NCBI GenBank assembly: GCA_021775255.1
Contig: JAJFIA010000001.1
Coordinates: 124,001 to 188,000, forward strand
Direction of reading: 5' to 3'
From: Roseovarius sp.
GTDB taxonomy: Bacteria > Pseudomonadota > Alphaproteobacteria > Rhodobacterales > Rhodobacteraceae
DNA length: 64,000 bases
Shown: in pieces, positions 9,302 through 17,870 of the stretch
Layout of the letters: every line of letters begins with the position of its first letter
Position numbering within the stretch: position 1 is the first letter of the stretch
Notes under the pieces: model-generated
The model's database searches: none
Seen by the model: the letters and a program-made list of their open reading frames with translations, nothing else
What the model was told of the DNA's origin: nothing
Translations under genes and position numbers: made by a program

Positions 9302-10183
9302 ATGCAACTGCCATTTGACGGCGCGATCAGCACGTATTTCAACAACGACGCCCCCGATGCCATCCGCGATGCCATCCGGCGCGCCGACAAGGATGATATT
9401 CTTGAGGCCGATTATCCCCATCCCGAGCGCATGAAGCGCAAGCATTACGCGCGCGAAATGGCCGCGCTTCAGATTGAACTGGTCAAGTTACAAGCCTGGG
9501 CCAAAGAGGCCGGTGCCCGCGTGGCGATCGTGTTCGAGGGCCGTGATGCCGCCGGAAAAGGCGGCACCATCAAGCGCTTTCGCGAAAATATCAATCCGCG
9601 TGGGGCGCGGGTGGTGGCGCTGTCGAAGCCGTCGGATACCGAGGCCACGCAATGGTATTTCCAGCGCTATATTGATCACCTGCCAGCGGGCGGCGAGATC
9701 GTGTGTTTTGACCGAAGCTGGTACAATCGCGGCGTGGTGGAAAAGGTATTTGGCTTTTGCAGCGATAAACAGCGGGCGCATTTCTTTGCCCAGGTCACGG
9801 ATTTCGAGAAAATGCTGGTGGAAGAAGGCATTCATCTTTTCAAATTCTGGCTCAATGTCGGCCGGGCCGAGCAGCTCCGCCGCTTTCTGGCCCGCGAAAA
9901 AGACCCCCTGAAGCAATGGAAGCTAAGCTGGATTGACGTGGAAGGCCTGAAGAAATGGCAGGAATATACCGATGCCATATCGGAAACCCTCAGCCGTACC
10001 CATACCGATCACGCCCCCTGGACGGTGATCCGATCAGACGATAAACGCCGCGCCCGGCTGGCGGCGATCCGCCATACCCTTGGGCGGATTGATTATGCCC
10101 GCCGCAATGAAAACGCTCTTGGGGCGGTTGACGGCCTGATTTGCGGCGGCCCGGATATATGGCCTGGAAGTGCGAATGCGTAA
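9302..10183 (+). CDS. ppk2: Polyphosphate kinase 2
   Basis: PPK2 transfers phosphate between polyphosphate and nucleoside di- or monophosphates in the cytosol. The 293-residue, single-domain product carries the family's Walker A ([11 protein letters not shown], residues 79-89), Walker B-like DRSWYNR (137-143) and the lid segment [12 protein letters not shown]. Single-domain length points to class I or III; class cannot be fixed from motifs alone. A GGGAGG ribosome site precedes ATG 9302. The following tetR gene overlaps its end by 8 bp, which suggests one transcript. Confidence 0.93.
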   Translation: MQLPFDGAISTYFNNDAPDAIRDAIRRADKDDILEADYPHPERMKRKHYAREMAALQIELVKLQAWAKEAGARVAIVFEGRDAAGKGGTIKRFRENINPRGARVVALSKPSDTEATQWYFQRYIDHLPAGGEIVCFDRSWYNRGVVEKVFGFCSDKQRAHFFAQVTDFEKMLVEEGIHLFKFWLNVGRAEQLRRFLAREKDPLKQWKLSWIDVEGLKKWQEYTDAISETLSRTHTDHAPWTVIRSDDKRRARLAAIRHTLGRIDYARRNENALGAVDGLICGGPDIWPGSANA

Positions 10184-10793
10184 ACGCGGCTATCATCACG
10201 GCAATCTGCGGCAGGCGCTGGTCGAGGCGGCGCTGGCCCTGATCGAGGCCAAAGGCCCCGCCGGTTTCACCCTCTCGGAGGCTGCCAAACAGGCCGGTGT
10301 CACCCCCGCTGCCGTCTATCGCCACTTTGAAGGCCGCGAGGATCTGATTGCCGAGGCCGCGCGTCAGGGATACGGGATTTTTGCCGATCTGATGCAATAT
10401 GCCTATGACAAGGGCCAGCCTTCGGCGATGGCGTCATTCGAGGCCACGGGGCGGGCCTATCTCGCGTTCGCGCGCAAACATCCCGGCCATTACATCGCGA
10501 TGTTTGAAAGCGGTATTTCGGTCAATCGCACGCCCGAACTGGCCGCTGTGGCCGCGCGGGCGCGCAGTGTTCTGGAACGCGCCGCCACCGAGCTATCAAA
10601 ACATATCCCGCCGGAAAAACGCCCGCCGCCTGCGATGTTTTCCGCCCATATCTGGGCGCTGTCCCACGGCGTGGTCGAGCTGTTTGCCCGCAACTCCCCC
10701 GGGACCCAAAGCCCGTTTTCCCCCGAAGACCTGCTGGAAAGCGGCATCGGTGTCTACCTGCGCGGATTGGGGCTGATCAAACCAGACGAATAA
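10176..10793 (+). CDS. TetR/AcrR-family regulator
   Basis: A 205-residue regulator with an N-terminal TetR DNA-binding domain: [18 protein letters not shown], then [21 protein letters not shown] as the helix-turn-helix. The C-terminal two-thirds is helical and should bind a ligand of unknown nature. ATG 10176 overlaps the ppk2 stop; a GTG six bases earlier is a less likely start. An upstream GGAAG gives ribosome binding. Its 3' end runs directly into a decapitated outer-membrane barrel gene, so the region downstream has been rearranged. Confidence 0.9.
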   Translation: MRKRGYHHGNLRQALVEAALALIEAKGPAGFTLSEAAKQAGVTPAAVYRHFEGREDLIAEAARQGYGIFADLMQYAYDKGQPSAMASFEATGRAYLAFARKHPGHYIAMFESGISVNRTPELAAVAARARSVLERAATELSKHIPPEKRPPPAMFSAHIWALSHGVVELFARNSPGTQSPFSPEDLLESGIGVYLRGLGLIKPDE

Positions 10794-10810
10794 GGCCGCA
10801 ATCGGTTGAT

Positions 10811-11308
10811 CCGCTTTCCGCAGGCCCTGCCCTGGCGCAATCAACCAACTGGACCGGTGCGAATTTCGGTGGCGAAGCAGGCGGCACCCGTTTCACGCTC
10901 AATGCCCCGGGCGGCAATGCGGATGATGACAGGCTGATCGGCGGCCTCATCGCCGGGTTCGATTACGATCTGGGCACATGGGTGGTTGGCGTCGGCGCGG
11001 ATCTGGATTTTACCGATGTCGATTTTGGCGGGGTGAATTTTCTTGAAAGCGTCTTTCGGGTCAAGCTGAGGGGCGGCTACAAGATCGGCAGCGGCCTGTT
11101 TTATGCCACCGGCGGCTATGCCAATGCGCAGTTTGATACCATCAGCAATCAGGACGGCTATTTCATCGGCGGCGGTTATGAATATAAATTCCTGCCCAAT
11201 ATAACCTTCGGTGGCGAGATTCTGTACAGCAGGTTTGACAATCTGGCCGGAACACCTGTTGACGGGGAAATGATCACCTATCAGATCCGCGCCGCATACC
11301 GGTTCTGA
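10811..11308 (+). pseudogene. 5'-truncated outer-membrane beta-barrel gene
   Basis: From 10811 a frame encodes the tail of a signal peptide (AGPALAQ), then NWTGANFGGEAGG and barrel strands ending FQIRAAYRF-like (YQIRAAYRF). The intact paralogue at 11559-12107 has the same signal tail and the same blocks (GLIAGFDYDLG versus GLIAGYDYDLG, YATGGYANA, DGYFIGGGYE). Here the first ~15 codons, the ATG and the ribosome site are missing: homology begins only 18 bp after the tetR stop and no in-frame ATG or plausible start precedes it. The rest of the frame is undamaged, so the loss looks recent. An internal ATG at 10982 would omit the export signal. Confidence 0.75.
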
Positions 11309-11558
11309 AACGCCGCAGGATAAAAAAGGGCTTGATCCGGAAGCTATCTGCGCCGTTCTGATCAAGCCTCAGGGCGTTCCGGTCTTGCCTTGAATCAAGG
11401 CTCTGCCCTTTCTGCCCCCACCGGTGCAACATGCGCTCTGGTCTGAGGCAAAAATTGCCTGATTGGCATTTATATGCTATCAATCATCAGTGCAGAATAC
11501 ATATTTAATGTCTGAATTTTGTAATTTCAGGGCAATATCCATATATTTTGGGGGGCAT

Positions 11559-12107
11559 ATGGTACAATCAATCACACTAAAACAAACGCTGTTTCTTGCT
11601 ACAACTTTATGTGCCGCAGGGCCTGCTCTGGCGCAATCGGCAGATTGGACAGGCGCATATGTGGGGGCCGAAATCGGCTATGCCACAGTGGATGAAACAT
11701 CCGCCGGCAATGATGAAGACGGCGTGATTGCGGGCCTCATCGCTGGTTATGATTACGATCTGGGGTCTTTGGTGGTCGGTGCCGGCGTTGATCTGGATTT
11801 CACCGGCTCCAGCCTTGGGGTCTCAAATCTGGATCGCATCTGGCGCCTTAAACTGCGTGCCGGCATCAAGGCAGGCAACGGGCTGATCTATGCCACCGGC
11901 GGCTATGCCAATGCCGATGTTTCATCGGTTGCCGATGACGATGGTTATTTTATCGGCGCAGGTTATGAGCACCGTGTAAGCCAGAATTTCAGCATTGGCG
12001 GCGAAGTGGCTTATCACAAGTTCGATAATTGCATCGCTCCGGCCCCTGCGACCGGCGTAAATGTTGAATTTGTCACGGTTCAACTGCGTGGCGCATTCCG
12101 GTTCTGA
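11559..12107 (+). CDS. Outer-membrane beta-barrel protein (porin/OmpA-barrel like)
   Basis: The 182-residue product has a Sec signal peptide ending in GPALAQ (about residue 26 from ATG 11559) and a small eight-strand-type barrel, ending in the outer-membrane C-terminal signature LRGAFRF. It resembles the small surface-antigen barrels common in Alphaproteobacteria; function unknown, perhaps structural or adhesive. ATG 11559 is preferred because it directly precedes the signal peptide and follows GGGGGG. The ~250-bp upstream region is AT-rich and probably holds its promoter. It is the intact copy of a tandem duplication. Confidence 0.8.
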   Translation: MVQSITLKQTLFLATTLCAAGPALAQSADWTGAYVGAEIGYATVDETSAGNDEDGVIAGLIAGYDYDLGSLVVGAGVDLDFTGSSLGVSNLDRIWRLKLRAGIKAGNGLIYATGGYANADVSSVADDDGYFIGAGYEHRVSQNFSIGGEVAYHKFDNCIAPAPATGVNVEFVTVQLRGAFRF

Positions 12108-12140
12108 TTGCTTTTGGCCTCACGTTTAATATCATGATTT

Positions 12141-12169
12141 CGCCCGGATTTGGATTTCAAATCCGGGCG
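12141..12169. terminator. 12-bp stem hairpin after barrel gene
   Basis: CGCCCGGATTTG and CAAATCCGGGCG pair perfectly across a 5-nt loop (GATTT) 33 bp after the barrel gene. There is no T-run, so it may be a transcript-end stabiliser or a member of the GGAT-type dispersed palindromes rather than a classical terminator. Confidence 0.5.
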
Positions 12170-12189
12170 TAATGCCTTAGGCATGGCCC

Positions 12190-13716
12190 ATGATTTCAGA
12201 TTTTGATCATGGCAGTCCCGCGCCCTGCCCCCACACCTTCAACATGGCCGCCCATGTGCTGCGCCATGCAGCCATCTTGGCTGACAAAACCGCCCTCGAA
12301 CTGCTCGGCCCCGATGGTGCAGAACGCTGGAGCTATGCCCGTCTTTGCAAGGCCATTCTTGGCACCGGTACGGGGCTGTTGCGCGCCAGGCTTGCCCCCG
12401 GTGACAGGCTGCTTTTGCGGCTTGGCAATGATGTGGATTTTCCCATTGCCTATCTTGGGGCCATCGCCGTGGGGCTGATCCCGGTGCCAACATCCTCGCA
12501 GCTTACTGCGCCTGAGGTGGCTGAAATCATCCGCGTGATACGCCCCGCCGCCATCCTGCAAAGCCCCGGCATTGCCTGCCCGGATACCGAGATTGCGGTG
12601 ATTTCGCAGCCCGCCCTGCACGCCATGCATGATCTGCCCGCCGCGCCGTATGATATGGGCGACCCCGAGCGGCTGGCCTATATCCTCTTCACCTCCGGCA
12701 CTTCGGGCCGCCCCCGCGCCGTGGCTCATGCACATCGGGCGATATGGGCGCGGCAGATGATGGTTGAGGGCTGGTACGGGTTGCGCGCGGATGACCGCCT
12801 GCTGCACGCGGGTGCCTTCAACTGGAGCTACACCCTTGGCACCGGGCTGATGGATCCCTGGGCCATCGGGGCCACCGCCCTGATCCCCGCCCCCGGCACC
12901 GGCCTGGGGGATCTGCCCGATCTCTTGCAGCGCCACGAGGCCAGCATTTTCGCCGCCGCGCCGGGCGTTTACCGCAAATTCCTGCGCCCCGGCGCGCGGT
13001 TTGATCTGCCCGAACTGCGCCATGGCCTGAGTGCCGGTGAAAAGCTCTCGGATACCATCCGCAAGCATTGGAACGCGGCCACCGGCAGGATGATATACGA
13101 GGCTTACGGCATGTCGGAATGCTCGACCTTCATCTCGGGCAGCCCGGCGCATCCGGCCCCACCCGGCACATTGGGGCGCCCGCAAATGGGCCGCCGCGTG
13201 GCGATACTTGGCCCTGATGGCCCGGTGCCTATCGGCGATGAGGGCAGCATCGCCATTCACCGCTCGGACCCAGGTTTGATGCTGGGCTATCTCGATGCGC
13301 CGGATGAAACCGCGGCGCGGATGCAGGGCAACTGGTTTCTCACCGGCGATCAGGGCGTGATGCATGAAAGCGGTGACATCACCTATCTTGGCCGCGCCGA
13401 TGACATGATGAACGCCGGTGGCTATCGGGTTTCACCGCTGGAGGTTGAGGCCGTTCTCAACACCTGTGCCGGCATCCATCAATCCGCCGTCACCGATATA
13501 GAGGTCAAAACCGACATGCGCCTGATCATGGCCTTCTACACCGCCGATGCACCGCTTTCACAAGACGCACTCAATTCCCACATGCGTGCGCAACTTGCCC
13601 CTTACAAATGCCCGCGTGCATACTATCATGTGACCAACCTGCCCACCGGGCCAAACGGCAAAATCCTGCGGCGCACCCTGCGCCCGATATATGAGAGCCT
13701 GAATGCTGAAACTTGA
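12190..13716 (+). CDS. Acyl/aryl-CoA synthetase (AMP-binding family)
   Basis: A 508-residue adenylate-forming ligase that should activate a carboxylic acid with ATP and couple it to CoA. Core motifs are all present: A3 FTSGTSGRPRAVAH (near residue 165), A5 YEAYGMSEC, A7 LTGDQG, A8 YLGRADDMMNAGGYRVSP and the A10 lysine in PNGKILRR. Overall layout is closest to benzoate- or 2-aminobenzoate-CoA ligases, but the acyl substrate cannot be assigned. The following DsbA-like gene overlaps by 14 bp, forming an operon. The ribosome site is weak, and the gene begins shortly after a hairpin. Confidence 0.85.
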   Translation: MISDFDHGSPAPCPHTFNMAAHVLRHAAILADKTALELLGPDGAERWSYARLCKAILGTGTGLLRARLAPGDRLLLRLGNDVDFPIAYLGAIAVGLIPVPTSSQLTAPEVAEIIRVIRPAAILQSPGIACPDTEIAVISQPALHAMHDLPAAPYDMGDPERLAYILFTSGTSGRPRAVAHAHRAIWARQMMVEGWYGLRADDRLLHAGAFNWSYTLGTGLMDPWAIGATALIPAPGTGLGDLPDLLQRHEASIFAAAPGVYRKFLRPGARFDLPELRHGLSAGEKLSDTIRKHWNAATGRMIYEAYGMSECSTFISGSPAHPAPPGTLGRPQMGRRVAILGPDGPVPIGDEGSIAIHRSDPGLMLGYLDAPDETAARMQGNWFLTGDQGVMHESGDITYLGRADDMMNAGGYRVSPLEVEAVLNTCAGIHQSAVTDIEVKTDMRLIMAFYTADAPLSQDALNSHMRAQLAPYKCPRAYYHVTNLPTGPNGKILRRTLRPIYESLNAET

Positions 13717-14338
13717 CATCATCTCCGATCCGATCTGTCCGTGGTGCTATATCGGCAAAACCGAGCTGGATAAGGCCCTGGCCGAGCGCCCCGATCACCC
13801 GTTTGAAATTGAATGGCACCCGTTTCAGCTCAACCCCGATATGCCACGCGAGGGGATGGAGCGGCGCGCCTATCTCGAAGCCAAGTTTGGCGGCAAAGAC
13901 GGCGCAATCCGCGCCTATGCCCCGGTGCTGGAACGGGCCGAGGCGGCAGGGCTCAGGATTGATTTTGCCGCCATCAAACGCACCCCCAACACGCTGGATG
14001 CGCACCGCCTGATCCACTGGGCCGGGATCGAAGGCCTGCAGGACCGCATGAGCATGGCGCTGTTTGCCGCCTATTTCGACGAGGGCCGCGATATTGGCGA
14101 TCACGAAGTGCTGGCCGATATTGCCGACAGCCTGAGCATGGATGCGGCGATGATCCGGCATCTTCTGGAAACCGATGCCGACGCGGATGACATCCGCGCC
14201 CGCGATGCCCGCTTTCGCGAAATAGGCATCACCGGCGTGCCCACCTTCATCGTGGCCAGCCAACATGCCGTTCCCGGCTGTCAACCTGCGGATATGTGGC
14301 TCAAGGTCATTGATGAACTGGCGGCCAAAGCCGAATAA
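13703..14338 (+). CDS. DsbA-family oxidoreductase, FrnE type
   Basis: The 211-residue product lacks a signal peptide and is a cytosolic thioredoxin-fold protein of the FrnE/2-hydroxychromene-2-carboxylate isomerase-like branch. The redox motif CPWC is at residues 12-15 (ISDPICPWCYIG) and the cis-proline loop is GVPTF near residue 180. A large helical insert separates them, as usual for this branch. It may act as a disulfide oxidoreductase or in aromatic or polyketide chemistry. Overlap with the CoA ligase suggests a joint catabolic role. Its codon use matches the neighbours. Confidence 0.85.
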   Translation: MLKLDIISDPICPWCYIGKTELDKALAERPDHPFEIEWHPFQLNPDMPREGMERRAYLEAKFGGKDGAIRAYAPVLERAEAAGLRIDFAAIKRTPNTLDAHRLIHWAGIEGLQDRMSMALFAAYFDEGRDIGDHEVLADIADSLSMDAAMIRHLLETDADADDIRARDARFREIGITGVPTFIVASQHAVPGCQPADMWLKVIDELAAKAE

Positions 14339-14348
14339 CACCCCGCCG

Positions 14349-14407
14349 CCCCGGACTTGATCCGGGGCCTCCCGGCTAACGTAGAGGTCCCGGATCAGGT
14401 CCGGGAC
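14349..14407. repeat. Two dispersed palindromes in tandem
   Basis: CCCCGGACTTGATCCGGGG at 14349-14367 is followed 19 bp later by a second palindrome at 14387-14407 with GTCCCGGA and TCCGGGAC arms. They lie between the DsbA-like gene and icd and are variants of the element at 892-910 and 56459-56477. Confidence 0.75.
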
Positions 14408-14521
14408 GCGGAGGCCTTGAAACAAAAGATAGTATACCGTCGCATACCATCTTTCCAACCGCCCCCACCTGCGCTATGACGCAGACATATCTGATTCACC
14501 CATACGAAAAGGGAACGCCCC

Positions 14522-15736
14522 ATGACAAAGATCAAAGTAGAAAATCCGGTTGTCGAGCTTGACGGCGATGAGATGACCCGCATCATCTGGGATTTCATCA
14601 AGAAAAAGCTGATCCTGCCCTATCTCGACATTGATCTGAAATATTACGATCTGGGGATTGAAGCACGTGATGAAACCGATGATCAGATCACCATCGACGC
14701 AGCCCATGCGATCCAGAAATACGGCTGCGGTGTCAAATGCGCCACCATCACCCCCGATGAAGCGCGGGTCGAGGAATTTGGCCTCAAGAAGATGTGGCGC
14801 TCGCCCAATGGCACCATCCGCAATATCCTTGGCGGGGTGATTTTCCGCCAACCGATTATCTGCAAAAACGTGCCGCGGCTTGTGCCCGGCTGGACCAAGC
14901 CCATCGTGGTGGGCCGCCATGCCTTTGGCGATCAATACCGCGCCACCGATTTCAAATTTCCCGGTGCGGGCAAGCTGACCATCAAATTTGTCGGCAATGA
15001 CGGCACCGAGATCGAACATGAGGTGTTTGACGCGCCCGATTCCGGCGTTGTCATGGCGATGTATAACCTTGATAAATCCATCATTGATTTCGCCCGCGCC
15101 TCGATGAATTACGGCCTCAGCCTTGGCTGGCCGGTTTACCTGAGCACCAAGAACACCATCCTCAAGCAATATGACGGCCGCTTTCTTGAGCTGTTCGCCA
15201 AGGTTTATGCCGAAGAATTTGAAGACAGGTTCAAAGCCGCCGGCATCCATTACGAGCACCGCTTGATTGACGATATGGTGGCCTGTGCGATGAAATGGAA
15301 TGGCGGCTATGTCTGGGCCTGCAAGAATTACGACGGCGATGTGCAATCCGATACGGTGGCGCAGGGCTTTGGCTCTTTGGGGTTGATGACATCCGTTCTG
15401 ATGACGCCAGACGGCAAAACGGTTGAGGCCGAGGCGGCCCACGGCACTGTGACACGCCACTACCGCCAGCACCAGAAGGGCGAGGAAACTTCGACCAACT
15501 CCATCGCCTCGATCTATGCCTGGACCGGCGGGTTGAAACATCGCGCCAAGCTGGATGACAACACGGCCCTGCAGAATTTTGCCGAGACGCTGGAGCGGGT
15601 GATCGTCGACACGGTTGAAAGCGGCCATATGACCAAGGATCTCGCCTTGCTTGTCGGCCCCGATCAGGGCTGGCTCACCACCATAGGCTTTCTTGAGAAG
15701 ATTGATGAAAATCTGGGCAAAGCTCTGGCGGGATAA
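14522..15736 (+). CDS. icd: NADP-dependent isocitrate dehydrogenase
   Basis: Converts isocitrate to 2-oxoglutarate with NADP in the TCA cycle. The 404-residue product matches the eukaryote-like (type II) homodimeric enzyme found in Alphaproteobacteria: N-terminus [16 protein letters not shown], substrate loop [14 protein letters not shown], metal-binding region [18 protein letters not shown] and the nucleotide-binding [12 protein letters not shown]. An AAGGGAAC ribosome site precedes ATG 14522. Single-gene unit, with a G6/C6 hairpin terminator after a dispersed repeat. Confidence 0.97.
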   Translation: MTKIKVENPVVELDGDEMTRIIWDFIKKKLILPYLDIDLKYYDLGIEARDETDDQITIDAAHAIQKYGCGVKCATITPDEARVEEFGLKKMWRSPNGTIRNILGGVIFRQPIICKNVPRLVPGWTKPIVVGRHAFGDQYRATDFKFPGAGKLTIKFVGNDGTEIEHEVFDAPDSGVVMAMYNLDKSIIDFARASMNYGLSLGWPVYLSTKNTILKQYDGRFLELFAKVYAEEFEDRFKAAGIHYEHRLIDDMVACAMKWNGGYVWACKNYDGDVQSDTVAQGFGSLGLMTSVLMTPDGKTVEAEAAHGTVTRHYRQHQKGEETSTNSIASIYAWTGGLKHRAKLDDNTALQNFAETLERVIVDTVESGHMTKDLALLVGPDQGWLTTIGFLEKIDENLGKALAG

Positions 15737-15741
15737 GGCGC

Positions 15742-15761
15742 GTGGGTTGCACCCACCCTAC
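15742..15761. repeat. GTGGGTT..ACCCACCCTAC dispersed repeat
   Basis: GTGGGTTGCACCCACCCTAC lies just after icd. A near-identical copy sits at 35457-35477 between infC and uvrA. It can form a small hairpin. Confidence 0.65.
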
Positions 15762-15774
15762 AAAAACCAATCAT

Positions 15775-15798
15775 GGGGGGCCGCGTGCCCCCCTTTTT
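15775..15798 (+). terminator. Rho-independent terminator of icd
   Basis: Six G and six C pair across CCGCGTG and are followed by five T. It lies between icd and the convergent DUF6356 gene. Confidence 0.8.
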
Positions 15799-15800
15799 GT

Positions 15801-16007
15801 TTACTGCCCGCGATTATGGGTCTTGGCATACATTTGGGCAATCATCCGGCTGGCGGTTTTCTCAAACGCCGCTGGAATGAAAGCATGGATCAACGCGCAA
15901 AACCCGGCGGCAAACAGCCTGAGGCTGAACTTGCCGGCAAAGGCCATATGCTCAAAATAGGTCTCATCCACACTGCGGGGATGCTCAAGGAAAACTTTGC
16001 TGATCAT
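15801..16007 (-). CDS. DUF6356 family small protein
   Basis: A 68-residue protein with the DUF6356 hallmark HPRSVDETYFEHMAFAG near the N-terminus, a hydrophobic central helix (LFAAGFCALIHAFIPAAF) that could cross the membrane, and a basic end (EKTASRMIAQMYAKT). Function unknown; small proteins of this family are widespread in Alphaproteobacteria. ATG 16007 follows AAGGGCCAGGACC on the reverse strand. It converges on icd and shares the terminator region; it is divergent from the Lrp-type regulator. Confidence 0.8.
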   Translation of the reverse strand: MISKVFLEHPRSVDETYFEHMAFAGKFSLRLFAAGFCALIHAFIPAAFEKTASRMIAQMYAKTHNRGQ

Positions 16008-16098
16008 GGTCCTGGCCCTTCTGTTCGCTTCACATGCACCATAAATAGCCGAACATCAGGTTGATATTTTCTCAATTATCCATCTAATTGATTTGATT

Positions 16099-16115
16099 TT
16101 GGGATTATATCCCAA
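16099..16115. promoter_or_regulatory. Probable Lrp-type operator
   Basis: TTGGGAT and ATCCCAA flank a 3-bp centre, 13 bp upstream of the Lrp-family start codon in an AT-rich stretch. This is a good place for autoregulation or for control of the divergent DUF6356 gene. Confidence 0.4.
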
Positions 16116-16127
16116 TAACATCCCCTC

Positions 16128-16595
16128 ATGAGCACCATTGATGCAATAGATCAACGAATCCTGTCAGAACTTCAACGGGATGCGGATATAGCGCTGGAAA
16201 AACTGGGCGAGCGGGTGGGCCTGTCGCGCAATGCCTGTTGGCGGCGGGTCAGGGCGCTGGAAACCACCGGCGTGATCCGCAAACGGGTGGCCTTGCTAAA
16301 CGCAAATCACCTCAATCTCGGCCTGATGGTGTTCCTGCAAATCCGCGCCGCCGCCCATGATGCCGCCTGGCTTGAGAAATTCGCCCGCGCCAGCCGCGCC
16401 CTGCCTGAAATACTGGGCGTCTACCGCATGACCGGTGATCTGGATTACCTGATCCGCGCCCGCGTCAGGGATATGGCCGATTACGACCGCCTCTATCAAA
16501 CCCTGATCGCCCGCGTGCCCATGGGCGATGTCTCGGCCAGTTTCGTGATGGAAGAGATCAAAGACACAACCGAGCTGCCCCTCACCCGCCTGTAA
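16128..16595 (+). CDS. Lrp/AsnC-family transcriptional regulator
   Basis: The 155-residue product has the Lrp/AsnC layout: N-terminal winged helix-turn-helix (IDQRILSELQRDADIALEKL, then VGLSRNACWRRVRALE) and a C-terminal RAM domain with YRMTGDLDYLIRARV. Such regulators sense an amino acid and act as octamers or dimers. The ligand is not evident, and no amino-acid gene adjoins. A 17-bp inverted repeat just upstream suggests autoregulation. A hairpin and a dispersed AT-rich element follow the stop. Confidence 0.92.
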   Translation: MSTIDAIDQRILSELQRDADIALEKLGERVGLSRNACWRRVRALETTGVIRKRVALLNANHLNLGLMVFLQIRAAAHDAAWLEKFARASRALPEILGVYRMTGDLDYLIRARVRDMADYDRLYQTLIARVPMGDVSASFVMEEIKDTTELPLTRL

Positions 16596-16597
16596 CC

Positions 16598-16623
16598 CTT
16601 TCATTTTTCCCAAAATACTCCGG
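16598..16623 (-). repeat. Dispersed element GAGTATTTTGGGAAAAATG, copy 1
   Basis: Begins 2 bases after the Lrp-type gene stop. Read on the reverse strand it starts GGAGTATTTTGGGAAAAATG and ends in AAAG. Related copies are at 18432-18455 and 52943-52967, all at gene ends or starts. Confidence 0.6.
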
Positions 16624-16626
16624 GGT

Positions 16627-16643
16627 TTGGGGCAGCGCCCCAA
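16627..16643. terminator. Hairpin between convergent genes
   Basis: TTGGGGC and GCCCCAA pair across AGC, between the convergent Lrp-type and PPOX genes. Short T/A-rich flanks make it a possible bidirectional terminator. Confidence 0.45.
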
Positions 16644-16656
16644 GAACATCACCCAA

Positions 16657-17277
16657 TCACACCCCACCGGCCTTCAGCGCCGCGTTCTCGGCCCTGAGCT
16701 CAGCCAGTTCCTCCTGCAAAGGCGCCAATATCGGCTGCAATTCCTCAACCGTCAGCCGCACCGGCAGATGCTGCGGGCAGTTCCAGTCAAACCCCTCAAC
16801 CTTGATCACCACCGCGCGTTCCGGGCGGGCGCGATAGCTCTCGTCATGCAGCGTGGCGATGAGATCAGGATCATCGGCCTTCTCCACCAGCCTTGCCCGG
16901 CCCAAAATCTTGATCCGCGCCGAATTGGGATAATCCACCAGGATCATCGACACCCGGTCGTCCATGCTCAGATTACCGGCGCTGATATATTGCCGGTTGC
17001 CGCGAAAATCCGCATAGGCCAGCGTCTGATCATCCAGCACCTTGAGAAACCCGCGCGGGCCACCGCGAAACTGCACATAAGGCCAGCCGGTTTCCGAAAC
17101 CGTCGCCTGATAGAACCCGTCACGCAGCCCGATGAATTGCACCTCGTTCGGCCCAAGCCGATCATCTTTTGGCGTTGTTGGCATGAAGAACCTGTCATAA
17201 AGTACTGATGATCCTTGTTTTTCCTGAATCTCACGTACTTTCGCCGTGAATGCCAGCTCTGCAAATGCTTTTGCCAT
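16657..17277 (-). CDS. Pyridoxamine 5'-phosphate oxidase family (FMN-binding) protein
   Basis: A 206-residue split-barrel protein of the PPOX/FMN-binding superfamily. The flavin-binding stretch is recognisable as DGFYQATVSETGWPYVQFRGGPRGFLKVLDD-type sequence (residues 53-82) and LAYADFRGNRQYISAGNL. Members include general FMN oxidoreductases and heme- or F420-related enzymes, so the reaction is open. It begins 3 bp after the stop of the upstream NTF2-like gene, so the two form an operon, and both are divergent from a TetR regulator whose operators probably control them. The C-terminal tail is a glutamate/leucine-rich helix. Confidence 0.85.
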   Translation of the reverse strand: MAKAFAELAFTAKVREIQEKQGSSVLYDRFFMPTTPKDDRLGPNEVQFIGLRDGFYQATVSETGWPYVQFRGGPRGFLKVLDDQTLAYADFRGNRQYISAGNLSMDDRVSMILVDYPNSARIKILGRARLVEKADDPDLIATLHDESYRARPERAVVIKVEGFDWNCPQHLPVRLTVEELQPILAPLQEELAELRAENAALKAGGV

Positions 17278-17280
17278 TTC

Positions 17281-17745
17281 TCAAAGCCCCAAATCGCTCA
17301 GGCCCGGATGATCCGATGGCCGGGGGCCTTGCGGCCAGTGAAATTTACGCTCGGAGGCATCAATCGCCAGATCATTGATGCTGGCATGGCGCCGCGCCAT
17401 CAGGCCGTCCGCATCAAACTCCCAGTTCTCATTGCCATAAGAGCGAAACCATTGCCCGTCTGCGTCCTGCCATTCATAGGCAAAACGTACCGCAATGCGG
17501 TTGCCGTCATGGGCCCAGAGCTCCTTGATCAGGCGGTATTCCTGCTCGCGCTGCCATTTGCGGGTGAGAAAGGCTTCGATCTCATCACGCCCTTTGGGAA
17601 ATTCCGCCCGGTTGCGCCAGATACTGTCAACCGTATAGGCCTGCGCCACCCTGGCCGGGTCGCGGGTATTCCAGCCATCTTCGGCGGCGCGCACTTTCTG
17701 GCGGGCAGTTTGCTGGGTAAAAGGCGGCAGTGGCGGGCGGCTCAT
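17281..17745 (-). CDS. DUF1348 (NTF2/SnoaL-like) protein
   Basis: A 154-residue NTF2-fold protein of the DUF1348 group: [21 protein letters not shown] at the start, then [21 protein letters not shown] and WHDGN-like strands, ending [15 protein letters not shown]. The cone-shaped fold usually binds small hydrophobic ligands; function is unknown. ATG 17745 has a GGAG site 6 bases upstream, better than ATG 17757. First gene of a two-gene operon with the PPOX protein. The tandem sites at 17765-17803 sit in its promoter. Confidence 0.85.
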   Translation of the reverse strand: MSRPPLPPFTQQTARQKVRAAEDGWNTRDPARVAQAYTVDSIWRNRAEFPKGRDEIEAFLTRKWQREQEYRLIKELWAHDGNRIAVRFAYEWQDADGQWFRSYGNENWEFDADGLMARRHASINDLAIDASERKFHWPQGPRPSDHPGLSDLGL

Positions 17746-17764
17746 GGCAATCTCCATTTGATGT

Positions 17765-17803
17765 GTACCGATCAGTAATCTTATGATTATGTACCGATCT
17801 GTC
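17765..17803. promoter_or_regulatory. Tandem TetR-type operators
   Basis: TACCGATCAGTA and TACCGATCTGTC are near-palindromes of TACCGATCGGTA and start 26 bp apart in the spacer between the DUF1348 gene and the divergent tetR. The symmetry and location point to binding by that TetR protein. Confidence 0.6.
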
Positions 17804-17870
17804 AACCTTTTGCTGGATTTTTTTTCGCTGGGATCGTATATCTCTGACAAACAACAGGAATTTATGCCTC

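Noticed and set aside
12196..13365. Long reverse-strand frame opposite the acyl-CoA ligase
   Set aside because: No recognisable domain, and the forward strand shows all AMP-binding motifs in order.
14474..15628. Long reverse-strand open frame (384 codons) opposite icd
   Set aside because: It is antisense to a highly conserved enzyme and has His/Gly/Ala/Arg-rich, non-protein-like composition; GC-rich codon bias creates such frames.
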